From: Streptomyces uncialis
GTDB lineage: Bacteria > Actinomycetota > Actinomycetes > Streptomycetales > Streptomycetaceae
DNA length: 64,000 nucleotides
NCBI RefSeq assembly: GCF_001905345.1
Contig: NZ_LFBV01000002.1
Span: 806,001-870,000, forward strand
Reading direction: 5' to 3'
The position numbers were made by a program, and so were the translations under genes. The notes beneath the pieces are model-generated. The model did not search any database and was not told the DNA's origin. It saw only the letters and a list, made by a program, of their open reading frames with translations. How positions within the stretch are numbered: position 1 is the stretch's first letter; each line of letters starts with the position of its first letter. This document shows, piece after piece, positions 52,282-60,195 of the stretch.

Positions 52282-53357
52282 CCGCCGACCCGCGCGGCAC
52301 GGCCGCGCACCACCGGGACGGCACCGGCCCTCGGACCGGGACCGGGCAAGGTACCGGACCCACGCATCCGCACTGGCGGGACGGCGGCCCGCGCGCGTAC
52401 ACCGACGCGGGCGACGCCTGGGCACACGCGGCGGACGACGTCATGGCGGTGGCCCTCGCGGAGTCGGTCGTACCGGGGGCCGTGGGAACGGGGGCGGCCG
52501 GCAGGAGGACCGCTGGTACGGGTACCGCCGGTGCGAGGGCGGCGCGAACAGGGGCCGCCGGGACGGGGACAGCGGACGCCTGGGCAACGGGTACGGGTAC
52601 GGGTACCGGGACAGATGACGCCTGGGCGCACCGAGCGGGAGCCGGGGTGACGGGGTCGCGGGTCCTCGACGTGGGCACCGGCTCCGGGCCCGCCGCGCTG
52701 GCCGCCGCCCGCGCGGGCGCCACCGCTGTCGGGCTGGACCGCGAACCGGGGCTGCTGCGGCTCGCCGGGGACCGGGCCCGGGACACCGGGCTCGGCGGCC
52801 GGACCCGCTTCGTGGCGGGGGACGCGACGGCGTTGCCGTTCGCGACGGACAGCTTCGACGTGGTGGTGTCCACCTTCGGGGTGATGTTCGCACCGGACCC
52901 GGCCCGCTGCGCCGCCGAACTGGTCCGGGTCTGCCGTCCCGGCGGGCTGGTGGCGGTCGCGTCCTGGACCCCTGACGGTGTGATGGGCCGTATCGCGCCC
53001 ACCGTCACCCGCCGGCTCCCGGCGCCCCCGTCCGGTCCGGTCCCCACCCGCTGGGGTGACCCCGAGCACGTCCGCCCCTGGTTCGCCCCGCTGCCGGTGA
53101 CCGTTCGTACCCGGGTGTGCGGTGTCCGGGTCGCCTACCCCTCCGTCGCGGCGGCCGTCCGTGTCTTCGAGAACAAGCCCGGCCCGCTGCGCGCGCACCG
53201 GGCCGCCCTGGAGGCGGCGGGCCGGTGGACGGCGGCACGGGCCGCGCTGTCGTCCCTGTTCGCCGAGCACAACACGGCCACCGACGGCCGCCTGGTGTGG
53301 GACGTCCCCTACCTGTTGGTTCTCGCGCGGGTGGGCGGTACGGCTCCCCGTGCGTGA
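52278..53357 (+). CDS. SAM-dependent methyltransferase with Gly/Thr/Ala-rich insert
   Basis: 359 residues from TTG 52278, which overlaps the reductase stop (TTGA), with GGGGA before it. Residues ~75-125 are an insert of Gly-Thr-Ala repeats (TGTAGARAARTGAAGTGTAD, ATGTGTGTGTDDAWAH) between the substrate lid (YTDAGDAWAHAADDVMAVAL) and motif I (VLDVGTGSGPAALAAARAG). The later strands (GDATALPFATDSFDVVVSTF, ELVRVCRPGGLVAVASW) are normal UbiE type. The insert comes from GGTACG-type DNA repeats and is probably a loop outside the fold. Confidence 0.85.
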   Translation: MTADPRGTAAHHRDGTGPRTGTGQGTGPTHPHWRDGGPRAYTDAGDAWAHAADDVMAVALAESVVPGAVGTGAAGRRTAGTGTAGARAARTGAAGTGTADAWATGTGTGTGTDDAWAHRAGAGVTGSRVLDVGTGSGPAALAAARAGATAVGLDREPGLLRLAGDRARDTGLGGRTRFVAGDATALPFATDSFDVVVSTFGVMFAPDPARCAAELVRVCRPGGLVAVASWTPDGVMGRIAPTVTRRLPAPPSGPVPTRWGDPEHVRPWFAPLPVTVRTRVCGVRVAYPSVAAAVRVFENKPGPLRAHRAALEAAGRWTAARAALSSLFAEHNTATDGRLVWDVPYLLVLARVGGTAPRA

Positions 53358-53369
53358 ACCGTCATGGGG

Positions 53370-53416
53370 GTCCTGGCCGTCCGGGTCGTCCCGGTCCTGA
53401 AGCAGACGGCCAGGAC
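53370..53416. terminator. 12-bp hairpin, bidirectional terminator
   Basis: GTCCTGGCCGTC (53370-53381) pairs with GACGGCCAGGAC (53405-53416), with additional inner pairing of GTCC/GGAC. It lies between the convergent methyltransferase and CcdA genes. Confidence 0.65.
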
Positions 53417-53500
53417 GACCCGGGTCAGGTCCCCTCACGACCCGTCCGGACCCCGGGCAGAGTGGGTCACCGGACGCCGACCGAGCGCCGACCGGACGCC

Positions 53501-54490
53501 CTACGGCACCGCCCGTCCGACAGGCTCCGACGACGTGCCGGTCCCCGGCGCACCGGCCGGGTCGGACGCCCGCGCCGGGTCCGGAGCATCCGGCACACCC
53601 GCGAGGTCGGGGACGCCCGCCGACTCCGGGGCATCCGCCGCGCCCGGGTCGCCGGAACGGGTACGGGAGCCGCCCGCCCCCGGCCGGAGGAACAGCATCA
53701 GCGCCGTCACCACGGCCACCGCCGACACCCCGAACAGCAGGGTCCGGTCCGACACCGCGCCACCGATCCGGGAGACCTGGCCCTCCAGCGCGACCTCGGT
53801 CCCCGTCCCCAGCAGCGACGGCAGGGCCGACGTCCCGTCGAACAGCAGGAAGAGGGCGCCCAGCGCGATGAAGAACACCCCGCCGGCCAGGGACGTCGAG
53901 TGCACGGTGAACGGACCGGCCACCAGGGGCCGGCCGCGCAGCCAGCGCTTGCGGCCGAGGTCGAAGCGGTCCCACAGCAGCGCCAGCACGAACAGCGGCA
54001 GCGCCATGCCCAGCGCGTACACGGCCAGCAGCAGACCGCCGTGCAGCGGGCTGCCGCCGATCGCCGCGACGGTCAGGATGCCGCCGAGGATCGGGCCCGC
54101 GCAGAACCCGGCCAGCCCGTACACCGCGCCCAGGACCACCACCGACAGCGCCGAGCCCGAACGCTGCTCCCCCGCCACCCGCTGGAGCCTGCGGGCGCCG
54201 AAGCCGAGCCCGAGGATCTGCGCGGCGCCGAGGGCGATGACCGTCCAGCCGCCGACGGCGACGAGCGTGTCACGGTGTCCGTAGAACAGTCTGCTCGCGA
54301 AGGACCCGGCGACGCCCAGCGGGACGAGCGTCGCGCAGAGCCCCGCGTAGAACAGCGCGGTGCGGACGACGAGCCGGGTGCGGGTGGTGAAGGAGTACGC
54401 GAAGAAGGCGGGGAGCAGCAGCGCGCTGCACGGGCTCAGCAGGGCGAGGAGACCACCGAGGAAGGCGGCCGTGTGCGTGATCCCGTTCAT
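53501..54490 (-). CDS. Cytochrome c biogenesis/thiol-reductant transmembrane protein (CcdA family)
   Basis: 329 residues from ATG 54490, overlapping the DsbA stop (ATGA). Six helices with the two redox cysteines at LLSPCSALLLPAFF (helix 1) and LAGFCAGPILGGIL (helix 4), both next to the conserved prolines or glycines. CcdA carries electrons from cytoplasmic thioredoxin across the membrane. The C-terminal ~60 residues are an Ala/Gly/Asp/Pro-rich tail. Coupled to the extracytoplasmic thioredoxin-like partner, which it would keep reduced. Confidence 0.9.
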   Translation of the reverse strand: MNGITHTAAFLGGLLALLSPCSALLLPAFFAYSFTTRTRLVVRTALFYAGLCATLVPLGVAGSFASRLFYGHRDTLVAVGGWTVIALGAAQILGLGFGARRLQRVAGEQRSGSALSVVVLGAVYGLAGFCAGPILGGILTVAAIGGSPLHGGLLLAVYALGMALPLFVLALLWDRFDLGRKRWLRGRPLVAGPFTVHSTSLAGGVFFIALGALFLLFDGTSALPSLLGTGTEVALEGQVSRIGGAVSDRTLLFGVSAVAVVTALMLFLRPGAGGSRTRSGDPGAADAPESAGVPDLAGVPDAPDPARASDPAGAPGTGTSSEPVGRAVP

Positions 54491-55638
54491 CGCCCGGTCG
54501 ACTCCCGCTCCGTGGTGGCGCCGGAGGGCGTCGGCCCCGCGGCGGCGCGTGCCGCGTCGAGCGCCTTCTCGACGGCCTGCTCGAAGGACTCGGCGGGCTG
54601 GGCGCCCAGTACCGGGATGTCGTTGACCAGGAACGCGGGTGTGCTGGAGACACCGAGGGCGTATCCCTCCTCCTTGTCGCGCTCCACGGCCCGCTTCGCC
54701 CCCGGCGAGTCGAGATCCCTGGCGAAGCGGGCCGCGTCGGGGACGCCCGCCTCCTTCGCCATGGCGATCACCTTGTCCCGGCCGTAGGCGCCCTGGTTGC
54801 GGGGGCGTTCCTCGCCGAAGGCCGTGTCGTGGAACTCCCAGAACTTCCCTTGCTGTCCGGCCGCCCAGGTGGCCCGGGCCGCGCGCTCGGACTCCTCGCC
54901 GAAGAGCGGGAAGTTGCGCCATTCGATGCGCAGCAGCCCCTTGTCCACGTACCGGCTGATGAGTCCGGGTTCGGTGCCGCGCGCGAACTCGCGGCAGAAG
55001 GGGCACTGGAAGTCCGAGTACTCGATCATGACGACCGGCGCGTCGACCCGGCCGATCGCCAGCCGGTCGTCCGCGTCACGCCGTGCGAGACCGAGGAGTT
55101 CGGTGTTCCGCGGGTCCGGTTCCACCGGTTCGACGGACCCGGCGGCGGCCGGGGCGGAGGGCGCGGACCGGGCGCCGCTACGGTCCCGGTCGGACTCCTC
55201 ACCGCCGAGGCTGAGCGCGAAGGCGGCGGTGCCGAGACCCAGCGCCAGGACGAGGAAGGCCGCGGCCTTGCGCCGCCGGGTCGCGTCCGGGGGTACGGGG
55301 AGAGAGGAGCGCGGGGCGGTGCCGGAGGCCGTGTCGGGGGTGGTCTGAGCGGGGGTGGCCTGACCGGGGGTTACCGGGTCGAGGCTTGTCGGCTCGGGGG
55401 TGGCCTTGCCGGAGGCCGCCTTGTCGGTGGGCGCGGGGCCGGCCGGGGTGAGCGGGGCGGGCGGAGCCGGGGGGCCGTCGGGGGTGTCGGCCGGGGTGTC
55501 GGCCGGTGTGGCCGGGGCGGCGGGGGTGGCCTTGTCCGTGGAATCAGTCTTGTCCTGGGCGGCCGGGGCTGTGGGATCGGTCGGCGTGTCCGACGGTTCG
55601 GGGGACGGGCCGGTCGGGTCAGGGGTCTGGGACGGCAT
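54487..55638 (-). CDS. DsbA-like membrane-anchored thioredoxin-fold protein
   Basis: 383 residues from ATG 55638 after AGAGGT. An unusually long cytoplasmic N-terminus (~125 residues) is made of Pro/Thr/Ala/Asp repeats (TPADTPADTPDGPPAPPAP). A membrane helix (AAAFLVLALGLGTAAFALSL) follows, then the thioredoxin domain with active site CPFC in MIEYSDFQCPFCREFARG and cis-Pro in GVSSTPAFLVND. It oxidises or reduces protein thiols outside the membrane. Operon with CcdA. Confidence 0.9.
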   Translation of the reverse strand: MPSQTPDPTGPSPEPSDTPTDPTAPAAQDKTDSTDKATPAAPATPADTPADTPDGPPAPPAPLTPAGPAPTDKAASGKATPEPTSLDPVTPGQATPAQTTPDTASGTAPRSSLPVPPDATRRRKAAAFLVLALGLGTAAFALSLGGEESDRDRSGARSAPSAPAAAGSVEPVEPDPRNTELLGLARRDADDRLAIGRVDAPVVMIEYSDFQCPFCREFARGTEPGLISRYVDKGLLRIEWRNFPLFGEESERAARATWAAGQQGKFWEFHDTAFGEERPRNQGAYGRDKVIAMAKEAGVPDAARFARDLDSPGAKRAVERDKEEGYALGVSSTPAFLVNDIPVLGAQPAESFEQAVEKALDAARAAAGPTPSGATTERESTGR

Positions 55639-55895
55639 GGGTACCTCTTGGATCGGTGCGTACGGCGTGAGGGGCGCACAGGGTGCGCGAAGGGAACGCG
55701 GGCGAGCGGCGCGCCGGACCGTGCGCCGTCGCTCGGGGCGTCCGGGAACGGCGTGCGCCGGGTTCCGCACCGCGCGTGCGGGCGTCAGGACCCTGGGGTA
55801 CGGCGTGCGGCGACGGGAGCTGACACGGGGTCGGCGGCGGGCGCGCACCGGGGGCGGTACTCGGCGGACGGCCGCCGGGCCCGGTCGGTCGCGGC

Positions 55896-56348
55896 CTACA
55901 CCCTCAGCACGGAGAGCACCGACAGCGGTATCGGTGGCGCGAGTCCGGAGAAACGGTCGCCGCCGCCCGTACCGAGGTGCGGTACCCGTACCAGGTCGGC
56001 CGGAAGGGCCAGGGAGGACGGGAGCGCCGGGGGCGGCAGCGGGACACGGGTCGACGAGGGCGGTTCGGGTACGGACTGCTTGCCGCAGGGGCGGGTGAGG
56101 TCGGAGACCGTGCCGGACGCCGTGGCGGGAGCGCCGACGGCGACGGGGCCGGACGGAAGGGCGGTACGGGCCGGGGCCGGTCCGGGGACGAGGCCCGCGG
56201 CGCGGGTCGGGGACGCGGTGTCATGGGCCGGGACCGGCATGGTGACCGTGCCGTCGGCGCGGGCGAGGGAGCACAGCCACGTGGTCAGCAGGAGGAGCAG
56301 CGCGAGCACGGCGCCGACCGTGGCCCGCGGAGTCCTCACCCGCTCCAT
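55896..56348 (-). CDS. Small secreted or anchored protein, Pro/Ala-rich
   Basis: 150 residues from ATG 56348 with GGAGGAA upstream. An N-terminal hydrophobic helix (ATVGAVLALLLLLTTWLCSLA) acts as signal or anchor. The rest is Pro/Ala/Ser/Val-rich with a lone Cys (TRPCGKQS). It lies before the DsbA/CcdA pair on the same strand (257 bases away) and could be a client. No family is recognised. Confidence 0.6.
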   Translation of the reverse strand: MERVRTPRATVGAVLALLLLLTTWLCSLARADGTVTMPVPAHDTASPTRAAGLVPGPAPARTALPSGPVAVGAPATASGTVSDLTRPCGKQSVPEPPSSTRVPLPPPALPSSLALPADLVRVPHLGTGGGDRFSGLAPPIPLSVLSVLRV

Positions 56349-56749
56349 ACCGATTCCTCCGCCGCCGTTCGTCCGCGCTTGTCCGCGCCTGTACGTGTAC
56401 CTGTCCGTGCCGTACGTGTACCTGTTCGTGCCTGTTCATACCGGTCAGGGGGCCTGTCCGTGGGTCGCGCCCGTCCGACGGCCCGTGGCGCGCGTCCTGC
56501 CCGCTGTGTTCGCCGCTCGCCCTGCCCGGCGTGTTCACCGGGTCCGACCGGTTCGCGGGCAGCCGTCACGTCGGTTCCTTCGCCCGGTCGCCGTCCGGGT
56601 GGACAGCGGGCCGGCCGGGAGGCCACGCCCACGATAGATCATGCTGGTCGGCCCCGTCCGAGGCCGGTACGGGTCGCCGCGAGGTCCCGTACGCGGGGCG
56701 GTGCGGGTGGCGCGGCCGGTACCGCCGGGTGAAGTGGCGCACAACGGCG
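56349..56749. other. Gene-free stretch with a duplicated gene end
   Basis: No coding frame. It has tandem GTACGTGTACCTGT-type repeats (about 56389-56425) and, at 56546-56597, a near copy of the 3' end of the following ABC exporter gene (see the repeat at 56791-56842). The promoter of the 56348 gene should lie at its left end. Confidence 0.5.
56546..56597 (-). repeat. Duplicate of the ABC exporter 3' end
   Basis: This segment matches 56791-56842 at about 46 of 50 positions. The strictest part, GGGCAGCCGTCACGTC, spans the exporter stop codon. Read on the minus strand it gives GDRAKEPT and a stop, where the true gene has GDRTKELT and a stop. It is a leftover of a second gene copy or of a local duplication about 245 bases apart. 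Confidence 0.7.
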
Positions 56750-56789
56750 GACGGACCGCCGTCCGGAGGAATCCGGAGGGCGGTCCGTC
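56750..56789. terminator. 11-bp hairpin terminator of the exporter gene
   Basis: GACGGACCGCC (56750-56760) pairs with GGCGGTCCGTC (56779-56789); the loop contains two TCCGGA boxes. It lies 22 bases after the exporter stop at 56812. Confidence 0.75.
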
Positions 56790-56811
56790 GGACCGGTGCG
56801 GCGGGCAGCCG

Positions 56812-58746
56812 TCACGTCAGCTCCTTCGTCCGGTCGCCGCCCAGGGTCCGTACGGCGGGCAGCACCCGGTCGTAGGCGCGCTCCTCGCGGCTGTCGGCGA
56901 ACTGGGTGCGGTAGAGCTGCGCGTAGCGGCCGTCGAGGGCGAGCAGGGTCTCGTGGGTGCCGCGTTCGACGATCCGGCCGTCCTCCACCACGAGGATCTG
57001 GTCGGCGCCGCGGACCGTGGACAGCCGGTGGGCGATGACCACGGCGGTGCGGTCGGCGAGGGCCTCGTCGAGGGCCGCCTGGACGGCCGCCTCGGAGGTG
57101 TTGTCGAGGTGGGCGGTCGCCTCGTCGAGGATCACCACGCGCTGGCGGGCCAGCAGCAGCCGGGCGATGGTCATCCGCTGGCGTTCGCCGCCGGACAGCC
57201 GGTAGCCGCGCTCGCCGACGACGGTGTCGAGCTCCTCGGGCAGCGACCGGACCAGCTCGTCGAGACGGGCCCGGCGCAGGGCGTCCCACAGCTCGTCCTC
57301 GGTGGCGCCGGGCCGGGCGAGCAGGAGGTTGGCGCGGACCGACTCGTGGAAGAGATGGCCGTCCTGGGTGACCATGCCGACGGTGGCGCGCAGCGACTCG
57401 GTGGAGAGGTCCCGTACGTCGGTGCCGCCGACGCGGACCGTTCCGGAGTCGGCGTCGTAGAGGCGGGGCAGCAGGGACGCGACGGTCGACTTGCCGGCGC
57501 CGGACGAGCCGACGAGGGCGACGGTCTGGCCGGGTTCGGCGCGGAAGGACATCCCGCGCAGCACCTCTCCGCTGTCGCGGCTGTCCAGGGTGGCGACCTC
57601 CTCCAGGGAGGCGAGGGACACCTTGTCGGCGGCGGGGTAGCCGAAGCGCACATCGGTGAACTCGACGGCGACCGGCCCCTCGGGGACCTCATCGGCGTCG
57701 GGGCGTTCCTCGATCAGCGGCTTCAGGTCGAGGACCTCGAAGACCCGCTCGAAGCTGACGAGTGCGCTCATCACCTCGACCCGGGCGCCGGCCAGGGCGG
57801 TGAGCGGGGCGTACAGCCGGGTGAGCAGCAGGGCGAGGGCGACGACGGCGCCGGGCTCCAGGGTGCCGTTCAGCGCGAACCAGCCGCCGAGTCCGTAGAC
57901 CAGGGCGAGTGCGAGGGCGGAGACCAGGGTCAGCGCGGTCATGAAGGTGTACTGGGACATCGCGGTCCGCACCCCGATGTCGCGGACCCGCTGGGCGCGG
58001 GCGGAGAACTCGGCCGACTCCTGCTCGGGCCGTCCGAAGAGCTTGACGAGGGTGGCGCCGGGGGCCGAGAAGCGCTCGGTCATCCGGGTGGCCATGGCGG
58101 CGTTGAGCTGGGTCGCCTCGCGCTGGAGTCCGGCCATCCGGGCGCCCATGCGGCGGGCGGGGAGGACGAACACGGGGAGCAGCAGCAGCGCGAGGAGGGT
58201 GATCTGCCACGACAGGGTGATCATCACGGCGAGGGTGAGCACCAGGGTGACGACATGGCCGACGACCCCGGCCAGCGTGCTGCTGAAGGCGCGCTGGGCG
58301 CCGATGACGTCGTTGTTGAGGCGGCTGACGAGGGCGCCGGTGCGGGTGCGGGTGAAGAAGGCGACGGGCATCCGCTGGACATGGTCGAAGACGGCCCGCC
58401 GCAGATCGAGGATCAGGTTCTCGCCGAGGGTCGAGGACAGCCGCCGCTCCATCAGTCCGAGTCCCGCCTCGGCGACGGCGATCAGGGCGATCAGCAGGGC
58501 GAGCCGGACCACGGTGCCCGGCGGCCCGTTCGACACGATCGCGTCGACGACGCGTCCGGCGAGCAGCGGGGTGGCCACGGCGAGGAACGCGGTGACGACG
58601 CTGAGCAGGAGGAAGCGGATGATCCGGGTGCGGTGGGGGCGGGCGAAGGTGGCGATACGGCCGAGGGTGGCGCGGTTGAAGGGGCGGCGGTCCTGCGCGT
58701 GGAGCAGTCCGTTGAGCTGGCTCCACGCTGTCGTCTCCATGTCCAT
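56812..58746 (-). CDS. ABC exporter, fused membrane and ATPase domains
   Basis: 644 residues from ATG 58746. Six helices (type IV exporter fold; IRFLLLSVVTAFLAVATPLL, GVVGHVVTLVLTLAVMITLS) precede the ATPase: Walker A VGSSGAGKST, Q-loop MVTQDGHLFHESV, signature LSGGERQRM, Walker B VVILDEATAHLD, switch VIAHRLSTVRGAD. It works as homodimer or with a partner. The start lies exactly where transcription should begin from the MerR-type promoter at 58753-58783, so the mRNA is probably leaderless. Confidence 0.93.
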   Translation of the reverse strand: MDMETTAWSQLNGLLHAQDRRPFNRATLGRIATFARPHRTRIIRFLLLSVVTAFLAVATPLLAGRVVDAIVSNGPPGTVVRLALLIALIAVAEAGLGLMERRLSSTLGENLILDLRRAVFDHVQRMPVAFFTRTRTGALVSRLNNDVIGAQRAFSSTLAGVVGHVVTLVLTLAVMITLSWQITLLALLLLPVFVLPARRMGARMAGLQREATQLNAAMATRMTERFSAPGATLVKLFGRPEQESAEFSARAQRVRDIGVRTAMSQYTFMTALTLVSALALALVYGLGGWFALNGTLEPGAVVALALLLTRLYAPLTALAGARVEVMSALVSFERVFEVLDLKPLIEERPDADEVPEGPVAVEFTDVRFGYPAADKVSLASLEEVATLDSRDSGEVLRGMSFRAEPGQTVALVGSSGAGKSTVASLLPRLYDADSGTVRVGGTDVRDLSTESLRATVGMVTQDGHLFHESVRANLLLARPGATEDELWDALRRARLDELVRSLPEELDTVVGERGYRLSGGERQRMTIARLLLARQRVVILDEATAHLDNTSEAAVQAALDEALADRTAVVIAHRLSTVRGADQILVVEDGRIVERGTHETLLALDGRYAQLYRTQFADSREERAYDRVLPAVRTLGGDRTKELT

Positions 58747-58752
58747 GCCCTG

Positions 58753-58783
58753 ACGGTAAAACCTCAAGCAATCCTGAGGTCAA
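58753..58783 (-). promoter_or_regulatory. MerR/SoxR-type promoter of the ABC exporter
   Basis: On the minus strand TTGACC (58778-58783) and TACCGT (58753-58758) stand 19 bases apart, the stretched spacing of MerR-family promoters. Between them CCTCAGGATTGCTTGAGG is an 18-base imperfect palindrome very like the SoxR box (CCTCAAG...CTTGAGG). The expected start of transcription falls on the ATG. The regulator gene is not adjacent. Confidence 0.75.
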
Positions 58784-58836
58784 GCCCTGGCCCGGAATTC
58801 GACGCCAAGTTCCCTCCGTAGGAGAGGGGTCGGCGG

Positions 58837-60195
58837 TCAGGGAGCGTCCGTTCCCTCGTCCGTGGCGGGGGGTTCGGTCGGGGTCGGGGTCCCGCCGGTC
58901 GTGCCGAGCACCGTGATCCGGACCGGTCCGCCGTCCGGATCGACGTCCCGTACCCAGGCGGCGGACATCCGGACGGTGCGGTTGGGCACCGCGGTCCCCC
59001 GCAGCCGCTCGTGGTGCAGTACACGGCCGTCCTGGGCCACTTGGAGCACCGGCCGGTCGAGGAACCGCGCCGTGCGCAGCACGAACGGCTGCCGTGCCGT
59101 GGCGGTGGCGAGGAGGTTCGGGGCGATCCAGCGCAGCGGGGCGTCGACCCGGACGGGCACCGGGGCGGCCCGGTGCGTGCCGGGGACGGCAGCGAGATGG
59201 GCGAGGACCGGTACGGCGGCGAGCACGCCCTCCCGGGCCGCGGTTCCGGCGGGTTCGGCGGCGTGCAGCAGGCTGCCCACGGCGAAGACCCCGTCGCGGG
59301 TGGTCCGGAAGGACATGTCGACGGCGGGTCCAAGGGTGCCCGGGTCCAGTACGAGGCCGCCGTCGCGGGCGAGTTCGTGTTCGGGGACGAAGTCACCGGT
59401 GAAGACGACGGTGTCGCAGGCGAGGGTGGTGGTGCGGCCGTCGGAGTGCCGCAGCCGGACGCCCGCGAGCCGTCCGTGGCCGACGAGCGCGGTGACGGTG
59501 GTACGGGTCAGCAGCGGGACGCCGTACCGCAGCCGGGCGGCCGTGGCGTGCGCCGGGGACGCCTGGTGGCGCTCGTACTCCGTGACCATGGCGACGGGTG
59601 CGACGCCGGCGCGGCGCAGGGTGTCCACGGCGTGGTACGAGACCTGTTCGGCGCCCACGACGACGGCGCGCCGTCCCACGTCCTGCCGGTACAGGTACAC
59701 GGACTGCTGCAACTCGCCGGTGGTGAACACCCCGGCGGGCCGTGTCCCGGGCACGAGCCGGGCGGCGCGCGGCCGTTCACGCGCGCCGGTGGCGAGGACG
59801 ACGGCCCGCGCGCTCACCTCGGCGGGCCCGTCGGGTCCGGTGGTGGCGAGGGTCAGCGGGCCCGTCCAGCCGAGGGCGGTGACCCCGGTGCGCAGCCGGA
59901 CTCCGGCCCGTTCGGCGGCGGCGGTCCAGCGCCCGACGTAGGCGGGTCCGTCGACGCTCTCGGCGCCGGTGCCGAAGCCCCGGTGGAAGCAGTGGCGCGG
60001 TACACCGCCCGGTTCGCGTTCGCGTTCCAGGATCTCGACCCGGCCCGCGCCGAGCGCGGCGAGGCGCGCGGCTGCGGCGAGCCCGGCGGGCCCGGCTCCG
60101 ACGACGAGGACATCGACGTCACGGTGGGTGCCGCCGGTTCCGCCGGATCTGCCGCTGGGGCTGTCGTCGCTGGTACTGGTGCTGGATGTGTTCAT
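58837..60195 (-). CDS. FAD/NAD(P)-dependent oxidoreductase (GlpB/HcnB-like)
   Basis: 452 residues from ATG 60195 with GGGAGGA, overlapping the preceding stop (ATGA). FAD motif VDVLVVGAGPAGLAAAARLA, ATGARER after the first strand, a second Rossmann site RRAVVVGAEQVSYHAVDTL (with Glu where Gly is usual), and VFAVGSLLHAAEPAGTAA near the FAD ring. Such proteins form a complex with the GlpA-like subunit in anaerobic-type glycerol-3-phosphate or related dehydrogenases. Third gene of the glp-like operon. Confidence 0.85.
   Translation of the reverse strand: MNTSSTSTSDDSPSGRSGGTGGTHRDVDVLVVGAGPAGLAAAARLAALGAGRVEILEREREPGGVPRHCFHRGFGTGAESVDGPAYVGRWTAAAERAGVRLRTGVTALGWTGPLTLATTGPDGPAEVSARAVVLATGARERPRAARLVPGTRPAGVFTTGELQQSVYLYRQDVGRRAVVVGAEQVSYHAVDTLRRAGVAPVAMVTEYERHQASPAHATAARLRYGVPLLTRTTVTALVGHGRLAGVRLRHSDGRTTTLACDTVVFTGDFVPEHELARDGGLVLDPGTLGPAVDMSFRTTRDGVFAVGSLLHAAEPAGTAAREGVLAAVPVLAHLAAVPGTHRAAPVPVRVDAPLRWIAPNLLATATARQPFVLRTARFLDRPVLQVAQDGRVLHHERLRGTAVPNRTVRMSAAWVRDVDPDGGPVRITVLGTTGGTPTPTEPPATDEGTDAP

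Noticed and set aside
51285..53975. 896-codon minus-strand open frame
   Set aside because: Shadow of the reductase and methyltransferase genes; no domain, unrealistic composition.
56641..58821. 726-codon plus-strand open frame
   Set aside because: Antisense shadow of the ABC exporter, whose Walker and signature motifs are unmistakable.
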